Positions 12,715 to 31,445 of a stretch of DNA of 64,000 nucleotides are shown in pieces. The position numbers and the translations under genes were made by a program. The stretch's first letter is position 1; the number at the start of each line of letters is the position of its first letter. Under the pieces are notes generated by a model. It was not told the DNA's origin, searched no databases, and saw nothing but the letters and a program-made list of their open reading frames with translations. The DNA is from Ecdyonurus torrentis (lineage: Eukaryota; Arthropoda; Insecta; Ephemeroptera; Heptageniidae): the NCBI GenBank assembly GCA_949318235.1, contig OX439131.1, positions 1,504,169 to 1,568,168 on the forward strand. Reading direction: 5' to 3'.

Positions 12715-14260
12715 ATGGACAAAAATAAATACGTTATAATTATGCTACCTCAATACAGCAACATTTATGCATAACTACATAATTTAGCGATTTATTCTAC
12801 ATTGCATAATAGTTAACATGTTCAGCATAATTACTTATGTAATTACAAAATAACAACATTTGTGCTCTTCAATATAGCAAGTGTTCAATGTAGCAACATA
12901 ATGTATGCTATATTGTACAGTGATTATACTACATAACATAAAATAGTTAACATGTTCAGCATAATTACTTATGTTATTACAAAATAACAACATTTGTGCT
13001 CTACAATATAGCAAGTGTTCAATGTAGCAACATAATGTATGCTATATTGTATATACAGTGATTATACTACATAACATAATAGTTAACATGTTCAGCATAA
13101 TTACTTATGTAATTACAAAATAACAACATTTGTGCTCTACAATATAGCAAGTGTTCAATGTAGCAACATAATGTATGCTATATTGTACAGTGATTATACT
13201 ACATAACATAAAATAGTTAACATGTTCAGCATAATTACTTATGTTATTACAAAATAACAACATTTGTGCTCTACAATATAGCAAGTGTTCAATGTAGCAA
13301 CATAATGCATGCTATATTGTACAGTGATTATACTACATAACATAATAGTTAACATGTTCAGCATAATTACTTATATGTAATTACAAAATATCAATATTTG
13401 TGCTCTACAATATAGCAAGTGTTCAATGTAGCAACATAATGTATGCTATATTGTACAGTGATTATACTACATAACATAAAATAGTTAACATGTTCAGCAT
13501 AATTACTTATGTAATTACAAAATAACAACATTTGTGCTCTACAATATAGCAAGTGTTCAATGTAGCAACATAATGTATGCTATATTGTACAGTGATTATA
13601 CTACATAACATAATAGTTAACATGTTCAGCATAATTACTTATGTAATTACAAAATATCAATATTTGTGCTCTTCAATATAGCAAGTGTTCAATGTAGCAA
13701 CATAATGTATGCTATATTGTATATACAGTGATTATACTACATAACATAATAGTTAACATGTTCAGCATAATTACTTATGTAATTACAAAATAACAACATG
13801 TGTGCTCTACAATATAGCAAGTGTTCAATGTAGCAACATAATGTATGCTATATTGTACAGTGATTATACTACATAACATAATAGTTAACATGTTCAGCAT
13901 AATTACTTATGTAATTACAAAATAACAACATTTGTGCTCTACAATATAGCAAGTGTTCAATGTAGCAACATAATGTATGCTATATTGTACAGTGATTATA
14001 CTACATAACATAATAGTTAACATGTTCAGCATAATTACTTATGTAATTACAAAATAACAACATTTGTGCTCTTCAATATAGCAAGTGTTCAATATAGCAA
14101 CATAATGTATGCTATATTGTATATACAGTGATTATACTACATAACATAATAGTTAACATGTTCAGCATAATTACTTATGTAATTACAAAATAACAACATG
14201 TGTGCTCTTCAATATAGCAAGTGTTCATTGTAGCAACAATTACAGTATAAGTAATTTATT
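12715..14260. repeat. Tandem array of ~136-bp units inside a family D MITE
   Basis: Eleven tandem units recur with a spacing of about 130-138 bp. Each starts near TAGTTAACATGTTCAGCATA (first at about 12811, last at about 14150). Each unit carries TTGTGCTCTACAATATAGC and ATGTATGCTATATTGTA. The left flank (AATACGTTATAATTATGC) and the words inside the units are those of MITE family D, so the array appears to be an internal expansion of one copy. Units 1-7 alternate between two variants (ACATAATAG and ACATAAAATAG). Confidence 0.85.
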
Positions 14261-14470
14261 TTTTACGTGTTCCTGAGTAAATATATATATTATACATATT
14301 TAAATATTATTTTGATAAAAAATCTTATAATGTTTTCATTGTTATTTACTGCTCAACTATGGCGTCAAATCGCAAGCTTAAAACCAACCAATGTTTCTTG
14401 CCGTATAGGACCAAATCACAGGCGCGCTAGAAAAAAGCACGGGGCTCCTAATTTAACCTTTTTACACTTA

Positions 14471-14634
14471 TTGACTGATAAAGGAACAATTATTTTGAAG
14501 CCGACTATAAGCCATTTCGCTTATATCCGCTTCCGTTTTGACTTACTGCGCATGCGTAGTAAGGAGAAACGGAAGCGGATGTGACCGAGATCGCTTATAG
14601 TCGGCCTCAAAACAGTTGTTCCTTTACTAGTCAT
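14471..14634. mobile_element. MITE family C, copy 2 (TA target site)
   Basis: 164-bp palindrome with ends TTGACTGATAAAGGAAC and GTTCCTTTACTAGTCAT and flanking TA (14469-14470, 14635-14636). The centre is ACTGCGCATGCGTAGTA. The arms carry CCGCTTCCGTTTTG and its complement. No coding capacity. Confidence 0.8.
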
Positions 14635-14636
14635 TA

Positions 14637-15602
14637 TGGGGAGAAACAGTTTTTTTTTTATATATTTTTGAGAAAACTACTGTACTGATTCCGGAAAATT
14701 TTAAATTTGAGATACTATAGGCATACTTTAACGTATTTTTAAGATTCAACCCAATGTTTTTCTTTTCTTTTTTTTTTTTTTTCTTCTTCTTTTTTTTTTT
14801 TTTTTTTTCATCGCTGGTAAGAATCATTACCTTTTTATTTGCTGCTATAGCTATACCCTGACCTGGGCTGTATACTTTTGCATTACGTCGCATACATCAC
14901 ATCAGGTGACATAATAAATCATAATATAACATACACTGGTGTACCAAGTGCATATCGTCATAATATATAACATTAAAATATCTCGTACAGTACGTCTCGT
15001 GTTTATCTGCTATAAGTGAAAGATCGGGTACACACTAAGTCAGCAAAAATTACGGCCTTCGCTCACTGACTCGTTAGCTTGCTGGATGCTGCACTTATAC
15101 CGACCGACCGCTGTTGCTGGCTTACAGCTTTGCATGGTCGAGCGTGATCGCGAGAGTGGTAGAGATCGACACACACACACACACACGTTTGTTGTCATCA
15201 TAGTGAACAATATGTACTATCTCTTACACATGGTACGACTAAGTTATACAATGCATTGAGATTTGTAAGTGGATTTAATACAAGTGGTCCAAAGTGCGGT
15301 GTTTAACATAATATACAAAAAATATGTAACATCAAATAAAAAAAAATTATATTTTTTAGTTTAATCAGCAAAATAGTAAAGATAATCTTGTATTAATTTA
15401 ATGTTTAATTACGTCGTATGGAAGATAACTAAAATTAAGTGATCTATTTAATTAAGATAACTAAAATTAAGTGGTATATTTAGTTACGATAACTAATATT
15501 ATAAGTGACTATTTAAAAAAAGTTTGTGTGCTTTTAAGAGAATTTCAAGTTAATTAACAGTGTTTGAAATATGTTTAATTAACAACTTCTGCAACAATAA
15601 CC
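14637..15602. other. 5' flank of the CUB/LDLa gene
   Basis: No coding exon is visible. The part nearest the gene (15000-15200) is less AT-rich, with a short CA run (15171-15187), and may hold the promoter and 5' UTR of the gene starting at 15603. I see no clear TATA box. Two near-identical words, TAACTAAAATTAAGTG, occur at about 15427 and 15458. Confidence 0.35.
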
Positions 15603-22713
<7,111 letters not shown>

Positions 22714-23257
22714 TTGTGGTTTGTTTAATTTTTAAGAAACTTTCATAATTATTAGCATGACGTCATAATGAATACGCTTCGATGTTCGATGTCATACTGC
22801 AGCAAAGTGAATAACATTTGTTCAGCATATAGGACAAACGTGGTTTTTGGCTATTTTCTTTGAGAAATCAAATCAGTTAATTTTGTTATTGTTGTTATTT
22901 TTCTCGCATAATTGAAAACCTGTTAACAGCATCAAATTAATGCTCTCCAAAATATTGCTAACTAATTTTAAACTGGCAAAATGTGTATAATTTTCCTATA
23001 CCCTCCCATTATGCTATTTAGTGCTCAGTGCTCATGCACATATTTATAAGGCGTCGACTTAAATGAAAAATATGAATGCAACCACCATATACATACCCTA
23101 TATATATATTATGCTGTACAAATCAAGAGAGACTGTGAATTATTTTTTTTAATATATACAAATTAATATGATAATTAAACTTTAACACACATATGATATA
23201 TGTCAGATATGTGGTGGATATATAATAAATAAAAGTAAAAGTAGAAAGACTTCCGTT

Positions 23258-23575
23258 TTGTTATTTAAATATCATAATATAGAGTACACGTTTCATTTCA
23301 AATGTTGGGTATCTTTTACCATTCCCTTCCCTTGTGCATACATTTTTGAATGTGCAGTTTGTCGATTCCTGGAACATGAAACAAAACATGCTCATGTAAA
23401 ACGGAACCGTGAGTTTAACACTGAATACTGCAGACTAGAAATGTGCAGGATTAATGGACCATTTATTTCTTGTGAAAGAATATACAATAACTTATCACCA
23501 GAATTGAAATCTATTGAATGTATATAAATACATTTTCAAAGAAGTTGAGAATTTATCTCCTCAATAATTTATTCT
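23258..23575 (+). pseudogene. LINE reverse-transcriptase C-terminal remnant
   Basis: An 89-residue open frame carries the usual order of the C-terminal tail of non-LTR retrotransposon ORF2: a TIP..YIFEC helix, a charged HVKRNR stretch, INGPF, then RIYNNLSPELKSIE. Just after its stop another frame continues with FSKKLRIYLLNN, the typical final helix, so the copy is broken by a frameshift/stop near 23525. No start of the ORF, endonuclease or catalytic YxDD region is present. Dead 3' fragment, probably Jockey/CR1/RTE-like, clade not resolved. Confidence 0.6.
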
Positions 23576-23672
23576 TCTACAGAGCATAATTTTATTTTTT
23601 ATTTTAACATCAAATAAATAAAAAAATATACTTTTAATATTTTTATTGTTAAATTCACTAAATTGTTAAAAT

Positions 23673-23926
23673 ATAAAGGTGCGTAGAATACCTTGAACAA
23701 AAAAGTTGTGTAATATCCTAACAAACCTGAAAATCAACGTTGATTTGGCCGGAGTCATTGATTTCTATTTTATTTTCCATTCACAAAATGACACTGACGG
23801 TCACTGACATTTTGTGAATGGAAAGTAAATTAGAAATCAATGACTCCGGCCAAATCAACGCGTTGATTTTCAGGTTTGTTAGGATATTACACAACTTTTT
23901 TGTTCAAGGTGTGTTACGCCTATAAG
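23673..23926. mobile_element. MITE family A, copy 2
   Basis: Ends GCGTAGAATACCTTGAAC and GTTCAAGGTGTGTTACGC. The arms have AATCAACGTTGATTTGGCCGG and its complement. The centre is shorter than in copy 1 (GACACTGACGGTCACTGACA). Non-coding. Confidence 0.8.
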
Positions 23927-24308
23927 TATTATTATGGTTTTAGATATAATTAGCAAATAAGTTGACAATTCTATGTATAACCTTCAACGATGTATTTTTT
24001 TATTGTAATTGATTGTAAGGAGCATCATGGTAAGGAGATTGGAAAAGAAGAAATTTTGAATTTGAAAATGAAAATGAATTTGAAAAATGAATATTGGAAA
24101 ATGATGTTTGAAACTGCGAAATTATACGCGGCTTTTACTACCAACCAAATAATAAATATTAAAATGTTATATACGGACGCAAATGTATATGTGTGCATAT
24201 AATTTAAGTAATAAAATTATTATCAAATTATCATGTAATTATTTGAAGTAGAAATTATATAAAAAGATAATAATTTTATTTTTGTTAAGTTCAGTAACCA
24301 GCATTTTA

Positions 24309-24327
24309 AAAATGGCGGCATGGCGGC
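24309..24327 (+). promoter_or_regulatory. Tandem YY1-like motifs, possible old msh3 promoter
   Basis: AAAATGGCGGCATGGCGGC contains two ATGGCGGC cores. In animals AANATGGCGGC near a transcription start is the YY1 site of housekeeping promoters. It lies 5 bp outside the left target duplication of the 7.3 kb foldback. Without that insertion it would be about 180 bp from the msh3 start codon. That it was the msh3 promoter is inference. Confidence 0.45.
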
Positions 24328-24332
24328 AAAAC

Positions 24333-24340
24333 CGTGGATC
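24333..24340. repeat. Left 8-bp target-site duplication of the foldback
   Basis: CGTGGATC immediately precedes the GGTAAGATG end and is repeated exactly at 31603-31610 after the CATCTTACC end. Confidence 0.9.
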
Positions 24341-24497
24341 GGTAAGATGTTACTTTACCGGCACTCCAGCTACGATTTTGATTTTGGTATTTTTGGAAAC
24401 TAGATCGAAAATGGGATCGAAAAGGTCATTATGCATTTCTTGGGGAAATGCATAATTAGTGAGATATTCGCTAATTAAGAATGCTAATTAATTACTA

Positions 24498-24565
24498 GGC
24501 GCATGCGCATAGCGATTGCCGCGAAACTTGAAAATGGCAACGTTGCAACCGAGAGCGCATGCGCA
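24498..24565. promoter_or_regulatory. Two NRF1-type palindromes in the left foldback end
   Basis: GGCGCATGCGCA at 24498-24509 and AGCGCATGCGCA at 24554-24565 match the NRF1 site (YGCGCATGCGCR). The same pair occurs inverted in the right end. Confidence 0.55.
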
Positions 24566-24817
24566 CCGCGGGAAAAGTATATTTGCTTTAAATTTCAATC
24601 TTAGAAGTGACCGCAACTTCTAAAATGAGCTAAAATAACCATTACATCGTTATAATTTACTATTTATTTGCATATTCTGGAAGATAGTACCTTCCTTTCC
24701 TTCTCCTATAAATTTCGTGACTACATTCGGGTTAACAAGCACTAAAAATACCCATTAAATAAAAATAACACCAAGTTTGGACTATACAATGAGTTCAAAA
24801 TAAAGCAAAAATGCATA

Positions 24818-27800
24818 GCATGTTTCAATTGACTAGTTAAATAGTTTTCCTAAAAGATAAATTCTTCCTGAAGTTTTCCTAAAAAATTCAGGACTGGACT
24901 CCGCTATTTAGGTCTTCAAAACATTAAATTTTATTGAAATTGGAACGAGATTGCACTAAACGTAAGTTTTCAAGTTTCATAATTAATTTAAAATTAGTAG
25001 CATGTTTCAATAAACCAAACATTTATATTTCCTGACAGATAAACTCTTCCTGAACTTTTCCTGAAAAATTCAGGAGTGGAATCAGCTATTTAAAACTTGA
25101 AAAACAAAACTTCTTTAGATTTGACTAAAAATTAAACTATACTCAATTTTTAAATTTCAAATAACAGCAAAAATTTAAAAGCATGTTTCAATCAATAAAA
25201 TAAATATATCTCCTGAAAGATAAAATCTTCCTGAACTTTTCCTGCAAAATTCAGGAGTGGAATCAGCTATTTAGGTCTTCAAAACAAAACTTCTTTAGAT
25301 TTTTGACTAAAAATTAAACTATACTCAATTTTTTAATTTCAAATAACAGCAAAAATTTAAAAGCATGTTTCAATCAACAAAATAAATATATCTCCTGAAA
25401 GATAAAATCTTCCTGAACTTTTCCTGAAAAATTCAGGAGTGGAATCAGCTATTTAAAACTTGAAAAACAAAACTTCTTTAGATTTGACTAAAAATTAAAC
25501 TATACTCAATTTTTAAATTTCAAATAACAGCAAAAATTTAAAAGCATGTTTCAATCAATAAAATAAATATATCTCCTGAAAGATAAAATCTTCTTGAACT
25601 TTTCCTGAAAATGTCAGGAGTGGAATCAGCTATTTAGGTCTTCAAAACAAAACTTCTTTAGATTTGACTAAAAATTAAACTATACTCAATTTTTTAATTT
25701 CAAATAACAGCAAAAATTTAAAAGCATGTTTCAATCAACAAAATAAATATATCTCCTGAAAGATAAAATCTTCCTGAACTTTTCCTGAAAAATTCAGGAG
25801 TGGAATCAGCTATTTAAAACTTGAAAAACAAAACTTCTTTAGATTTGACTAAAAATTAAACTATACTCAAATTTTAAATTTCAAATAACAGCAAAAATTT
25901 AAAAGCATGTTTCAATCAATAAAATGAATATATCTCCTGAAACATAAAATCTTCCTGAACTTTTCCTGAAAAATTCAGGAGTGGAATCAGCTATTTAAAA
26001 CTTGAAAAACAAAACTTCTTTAGATTTGACTAAAAATTAAACTATACTCAATTTTTTAATTTCAAATAACAGCAAAAATTTAAAAGCATGTTTCAATCAA
26101 CAAAATAAATATATCTCCTGAAAGATAAAATCTTCCTGAACTTTTCCTGAAAAATTCAGAAGTGGAATCAGCTATTTATAACTTGAAAAACAAAACTTCT
26201 TTAGATTTGACTAAAAATTAAACTATACTCAATTTTTTAATTTCAAATGACAGCAAAAATTTAAAAGCATGTTTCAATTAATAAAATAAATATATCTCCT
26301 GAAAGATAAAATCTTCCTGAACTTTTCCTGAAAAATTCAGGAGTGGAATCAGCTATTTAAAACTTGAAAAACAAAACTTCTTTAGATTTGACTAAAAATT
26401 AAACTATACTCAAATTTTAAATTTCAAATAACAGCAAAAATTTAAAAGCATGTTTCAATCAATAAAATGAATATATCTCCTGAAACATAAAATCTTCCTG
26501 AACTTTTCCTGAAAAATTCAGGAGTGGAATCAGCTATTTAAAACTTGAAAAACAAAACTTCTTTAGATTTGACTAAAAATTAAACTATACTCAAATTTTA
26601 AATTTCAAATAACAGCAAAAATTTAAAAGCATGTTTCAATCAATAAAATGAATATATCTCCTGAAACATAAAATCTTCCTGAACTTTTCCTGAAAAATTC
26701 AGGAGTGGAATCAGCTATTTAAAACTTGAAAAACAAAACTTCTTTAGATTTGACTAAAAATTAAACTATACTTAATTTTTTAATTTCAAATAACAGCAAA
26801 AATTTAAAAGCATGTTTCAATCAACAAAATAAATATATCTCCTGAAAGATAAAATCTTCCTGAACTTTTCCTGAAAAATTCAGAAGTGGAATCAGCTATT
26901 TATAACTTGAAAAACAAAACTTCTTTAGATTTGACTAAAAATTAAACTATACTCAATTTTTTAATTTCAAATGAAGCCAAAAATTTAAAAGCATGTTTCA
27001 ATTAATAAAATAAATATATCTCCTGAAAGATAAAATCTTCTTGAACTTTTCCTGAAAAATTTAGGAGTAGATACTGGTATTTAGGTCTTTAAAAAAACTA
27101 TAGTCTGCCATGGTTTTACAAGTTTAAAATAACCTTTAAATTAGGGGCATGTTTCAATCAACTATTTATTTTTTCTTCTGAAAGATAAATTCTTCCTGAA
27201 CTTTTTCTGAAACATTCAGGACTGGACTCGTCTATTTAGGTCTTACAAAATATATAAAATTATTAAAATTTTACTAAATCATTAAACTTCGAATTTAAAT
27301 TTAAAACAAAAATTGATAGCATGTTTCAATCAAGTAAAGGAATATTTTCCTGAAAAAATTATTTTTTCCTGAACTTTTCCTGAAAAATTCAGGACTGGAC
27401 TCAGCTATTTAGGCCTTGAAAAAAATAAAACTTCATAAAATTTAAGAAAAAAAAAACTTAGAATTTTAATTTAGAACAAAAATTGATAGCATGTTTCAAT
27501 CAAGTAAATAAATATTTTCCTGAAAAAAATATTTCTTTCTTGAACTTTTCCTGGAAAATTTAGATGTAGATTTAGCTAATTAGGTCTCTTAAAAGACTAT
27601 AGGTTGATTTTACAAGTTTAAAATAACCTTTAATTTAGGGGCATGTTTCAATCAACTATTTATTCTTTTCCCCTGAAAGATAAAATATTCCTGAACTTTT
27701 CATAAAATTCTCAGGACTGGACTCTGCTACTTAGGTCTTGAAACAATAACAACTTCTTCATTTTTAACTAAAAATTAAAGTTACTCAATTTTAAAATTTA

Positions 27801-28510
27801 ATATTAAAGAAAAAATAGAAAGCATATTTCAATCAATTATTTATTCTTTTCCCCTGAAAGATAAAATATTCCTGAACTTTTCATAAAATTTTCAAGACTG
27901 GACTCTGCTACTTAGGTCTTGAAACAGTAACAACTTCTTCATTTTTAACTAAAAATTAAAGTTACTCAATTTTAAAATTTAATATTAAAGAAAAAATAGA
28001 AAGCATATTTCAATCAATTATTTATTCTTTTCCCCTGAAAGATAAAATATTCCTGAACTTTTTATAAAATTTTCAAGCCTGGACTCTGCTACTTAGGTCT
28101 TGAAACAGTTACTTCTTCTTCATTTTTTACTAAAAATTAAAGTTACTCAATTTTAAAATTTAATATTAAAGAAAAAATAGAAAGCATATTTCAATCAATT
28201 ATTTATTCTTTTCCCCTGAAAGATAAAATATTCCTGAACTTTTTATAAAATTTTCAAGCCTGGACTCTGCTACTTAGGTCTTGAAACAGTTACTTCTTCT
28301 TCATTTTTTACTAAAAATTAAAGTTACTCAATTTTAAAATTTAATATTAAAGAAAAAATAGAAAGCATATTTCAATCAATTATTTATTCTTTTCCCCTGA
28401 AAGATAAAATATTCCTGAACTTTTTATAAAATTTTCAAGCCTGGACTCTGCTACTTAGGTCTTGAAACAGTGACTTCTTCTTCATTTTTTACTAAAAATT
28501 AAAGTTACTC
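24818..28510. repeat. Left-arm tandem array, ~21 units of ~181 bp
   Basis: Units are marked by AGCATGTTTCAATCAA (AGCATATTTCAATCAA nearer the centre), starting at about 24818, 25000, 25181, 25363, 25544, 25724, 25905 and onward to about 28362. Each carries TTCCTGAAC, TTTTCCTGAAAAATTCAGGA. Three subtypes run outward to inward: a homogeneous block (3-13), a mixed block (14-17) and an inner block (18-21) with CTTTTCCCCTGAAAG. Confidence 0.9.
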
Positions 28511-28539
28511 AATTTTAAAATTTAAAATTGAGTAACTTT
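28501..28539. repeat. Spacer-free centre of the foldback
   Basis: AAAGTTACTCAATTTTAAA runs directly into its reverse complement, an exact palindrome centred at about 28520. A spacer-free centre is a strong site for cruciform extrusion and is often unstable in cloning and assembly. Confidence 0.9.
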
Positions 28540-31130
28540 CATTTCTAGTAAAAAATGAAGAAGTTGTTACTGTTTCAAGACCTAAGTAGCAGAGTCCAGT
28601 CTTGAAAATTTTATGAAAAGTTCAGGAATATTTTATCTTTCAGGGGAAAAGAATAAATAATTGATTGAAATATGCTTTCTATTTTTTCTTTAATATTAAA
28701 TTTTAAAATTGAGTAACTTTAATTTTTAGTTAAAAATGAAGAAGTTGTTACTGTTTCAAGACCTAAGTAGCAGAGTCCAGTCTTGAAAATTTTATGAAAA
28801 GTTCAGGAATATTTTATCTTTCAGGGGAAAAGAATAAATAATTGATTGAAATATGCTTTCTATTTTTTCTTTAATATTAAATTTTAAAATTGAGTAACTT
28901 TAATTTTTAGTAAAAAATGAAGAAGAAGTCACTGTTTCAAGACCTAAGTAGCAGAGTCCAGGCTTGAAAATTTTATAAAAAGTTCAGGAATATTTTATCT
29001 TTCAGGGGAAAAGAATAAATAATTGATTGAAATATGCTTTCTATTTTTTCTTTAATATTAAATTTTAAAATTGAGTAACTTTAATGTTTAGTTAAAAATG
29101 AAGAAGTTGTTACTGTTTCAAGACCTAAGTAGCAGAGTCCAGTCTTGAAAATTTTATGAAAAGTTCAGGAATATTTTATCTTTCAGGGGAAAAGAATAAT
29201 AATTGATTGAAATATGCTTTCTATTTTTTCTTTAATATTAAATTTTAAAATTGAGTAACTTTAATTTTTAGTTAAAAATGAAGAAGTTGTTATTGTTTCA
29301 AGACCTAAGTAGCAGAGTCCAGTCCTGAGAATTTTATGAAAAGTTCAGGAATATTTTATCTTTCAGGGGAAAAGAATAAATAGTTGATTGAAACATGCCC
29401 CTAAATTAAAGGTTATTTTAAACTTGTAAAATCAACCTATAGTCTTTTAAGAGACCTAATTAGCTAAATCTACATCTGAATTTTCCAGGAAAAGTTCAAG
29501 AAAGAAATATTTTTTTCAGGAAAATATTTATTTACTTGATTGAAACATGCTATCAATTTTTGTTCTAAATTAAAATTCTAAGTTTTTTTTTCTCAAATTT
29601 TATGAAGTTTTATTTTTTTCAAGGCCTAAATAGCTGAGTCCAGTCCTGAATTTTTCAGGAAAAGTTCAGGAAAAAATAATTTTTTCAGGAAAATATTCCT
29701 TTACTTGATTGAAACATGCTATCAATTTTTGTTTTAAATTTAAATTCGAAGTTTAATGATTTAGTAAAATTTTAATAATTTTATATATTTTGTAAGACCT
29801 AAATAGACGAGTCCAGTCCTGAATGTTTCAGAAAAAGTTCAGGAAGAATTTATCTTTCAGAAGAAAAAATAAATAGTTGATTGAAACATGCCCCTAATTT
29901 AAAGGTTATTTTAAAATCGGGCAGACTATAGTTTTTTTAAAGACCTAAATACCAGTATCTACTCCTAAATTTTTCAGGAAAAGTTCAAGAAGATTTTATC
30001 TTTCAGGAGATATATTTATTTTATTAATTGAAACATGCTTTTAAATTTTTGCTGTTATTTGAAATTAAAAAATTGAGTATAGTTTAATTTTTAGTCAAAT
30101 CTAAAGAAGTTTTGTTTTTCAAGTTTTAAATAGCTGATTCCACTTCTGAATTTTTCAGGAAAAGTTCAGGAAGATTTTACCTTTCAGGAGATATATTTAT
30201 TTTGTTGATTGAAACATGCTTTTAAATTTTTGCTGTTATTTGAAATTAAAAAATTGAGTATAGTTTAATTTTTAGTCAAATCTAAAGAAGTTTTGTTTTG
30301 AAGACCTAAATAGCTGATTCCACTCCTGACATTTTCAGGAAAAGTTCAAGAAGATTTTATCTTTCAGGAGATATATTTATTTTATTGATTGAAACATGCT
30401 TTTAAATTTTTGCTGTTATTTGAAATTTAAAAATTGAGTATAGTTTAATTTTTAGTCAAATCTAAAGAAGTTTTGTTTTTCAAGTTTTAAATAGCTGATT
30501 CCACTCCTGAATTTTTCAGGAAAAGTTCAGGAAGATTTTATCTTTCAGGAGATATATTTATTTTGTTGATTGAAACATGCTTTTAAATTTTTGCTGTTAT
30601 TTGAAATTAAAAAATTGAGTATAGTTTAATTTTTAGTCAAAAATCTAAAGAAGTTTTGTTTTGAAGACCTAAATAGCTGATTCCACTCCTGAATTTTGCA
30701 GGAAAAGTTCAGGAAGATTTTATCTTTCAGGAGATATATTTATTTTATTGATTGAAACATGCTTTTAAATTTTTGCTGTTATTTGAAATTTAAAAATTGA
30801 GTATAGTTTAATTTTTAGTCAAATCTAAAGAAGTTTTGTTTTTCAAGTTTTAAATAGCTGATTCCACTCCTGAATTTTTCAGGAAAAGTTCAGGAAGAGT
30901 TTATCTGTCAGGAAATATAAATGTTTGGTTTATTGAAACATGCTACTAATTTTAAATTAATTATGAAACTTGAAAACTTACGTTTAGTGCAATCTCGTTC
31001 CAATTTCAATAAAATTTAATGTTTTGAAGACCTAAATAGCGGAGTCCAGTCCTGAATTTTTTAGGAAAACTTCAGGAAGAATTTATCTTTTAGGAAAACT
31101 ATTTAACTAGTCAATTGAAACATGCTATGC
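28540..31130. repeat. Right-arm tandem array, ~15 units of ~181 bp
   Basis: Reverse-complement units are marked by TTGATTGAAACATGCT or TTGATTGAAATATGCT, at about 28664, 28845, 29025, 29207, 29389, 29540, 29710, 29880, then about every 180 bp to 31108. The inner four and mixed four units match the left arm one for one. The homogeneous outer block has only about five units against eleven on the left. Confidence 0.9.
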
Positions 31131-31377
31131 ATTTTTGCTTTATTTTGAACTCATTGTATAGTCCAAACTTGGTGTTATTTTTATTTAATGGGTATTTTTA
31201 GTGCTTGTTAACCCGAATGTAGTCACGAAATTTATAGGAGAAGGAAAGGAAGGTACTATCTTCCAGAATATGCAAATAAATAGTAAATTATAACGATGTA
31301 ATGGTTATTTTAGCTCATTTTAGAAGTTGCGGTCACTTCTAAGATTGAAATTTAAAGCAAATATACTTTTCCCGCGG

Positions 31378-31445
31378 TGCGCATGCGCTCTCGGTTGCAA
31401 CGTTGCCATTTTCAAGTTTCGCGGCAATCGCTATGCGCATGCGCC
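31378..31445. promoter_or_regulatory. NRF1-type palindromes upstream of msh3
   Basis: TGCGCATGCGCT (31378-31389) and TGCGCATGCGCC (31434-31445) lie in the right foldback end, 314-381 bp before the msh3 start codon. The segment is much richer in GC and CpG than its surroundings. It may supply the present msh3 promoter; that role is inferred. Confidence 0.5.

Larger units (their letters stand above)
22714..24340. other. Intergenic: 3' flank of the CUB/LDLa gene
   Basis: Holds repeat family H copy 2 (about 22747-23100), overlapping AATAAA signals at 23224-23233 that may end the upstream gene's transcript, a LINE remnant (23258-23575), MITE A copy 2 (23673-23926) and a YY1-like doublet at 24309-24327. 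The small open frame at 23990-24202 has biased composition and no support. Confidence 0.45.
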
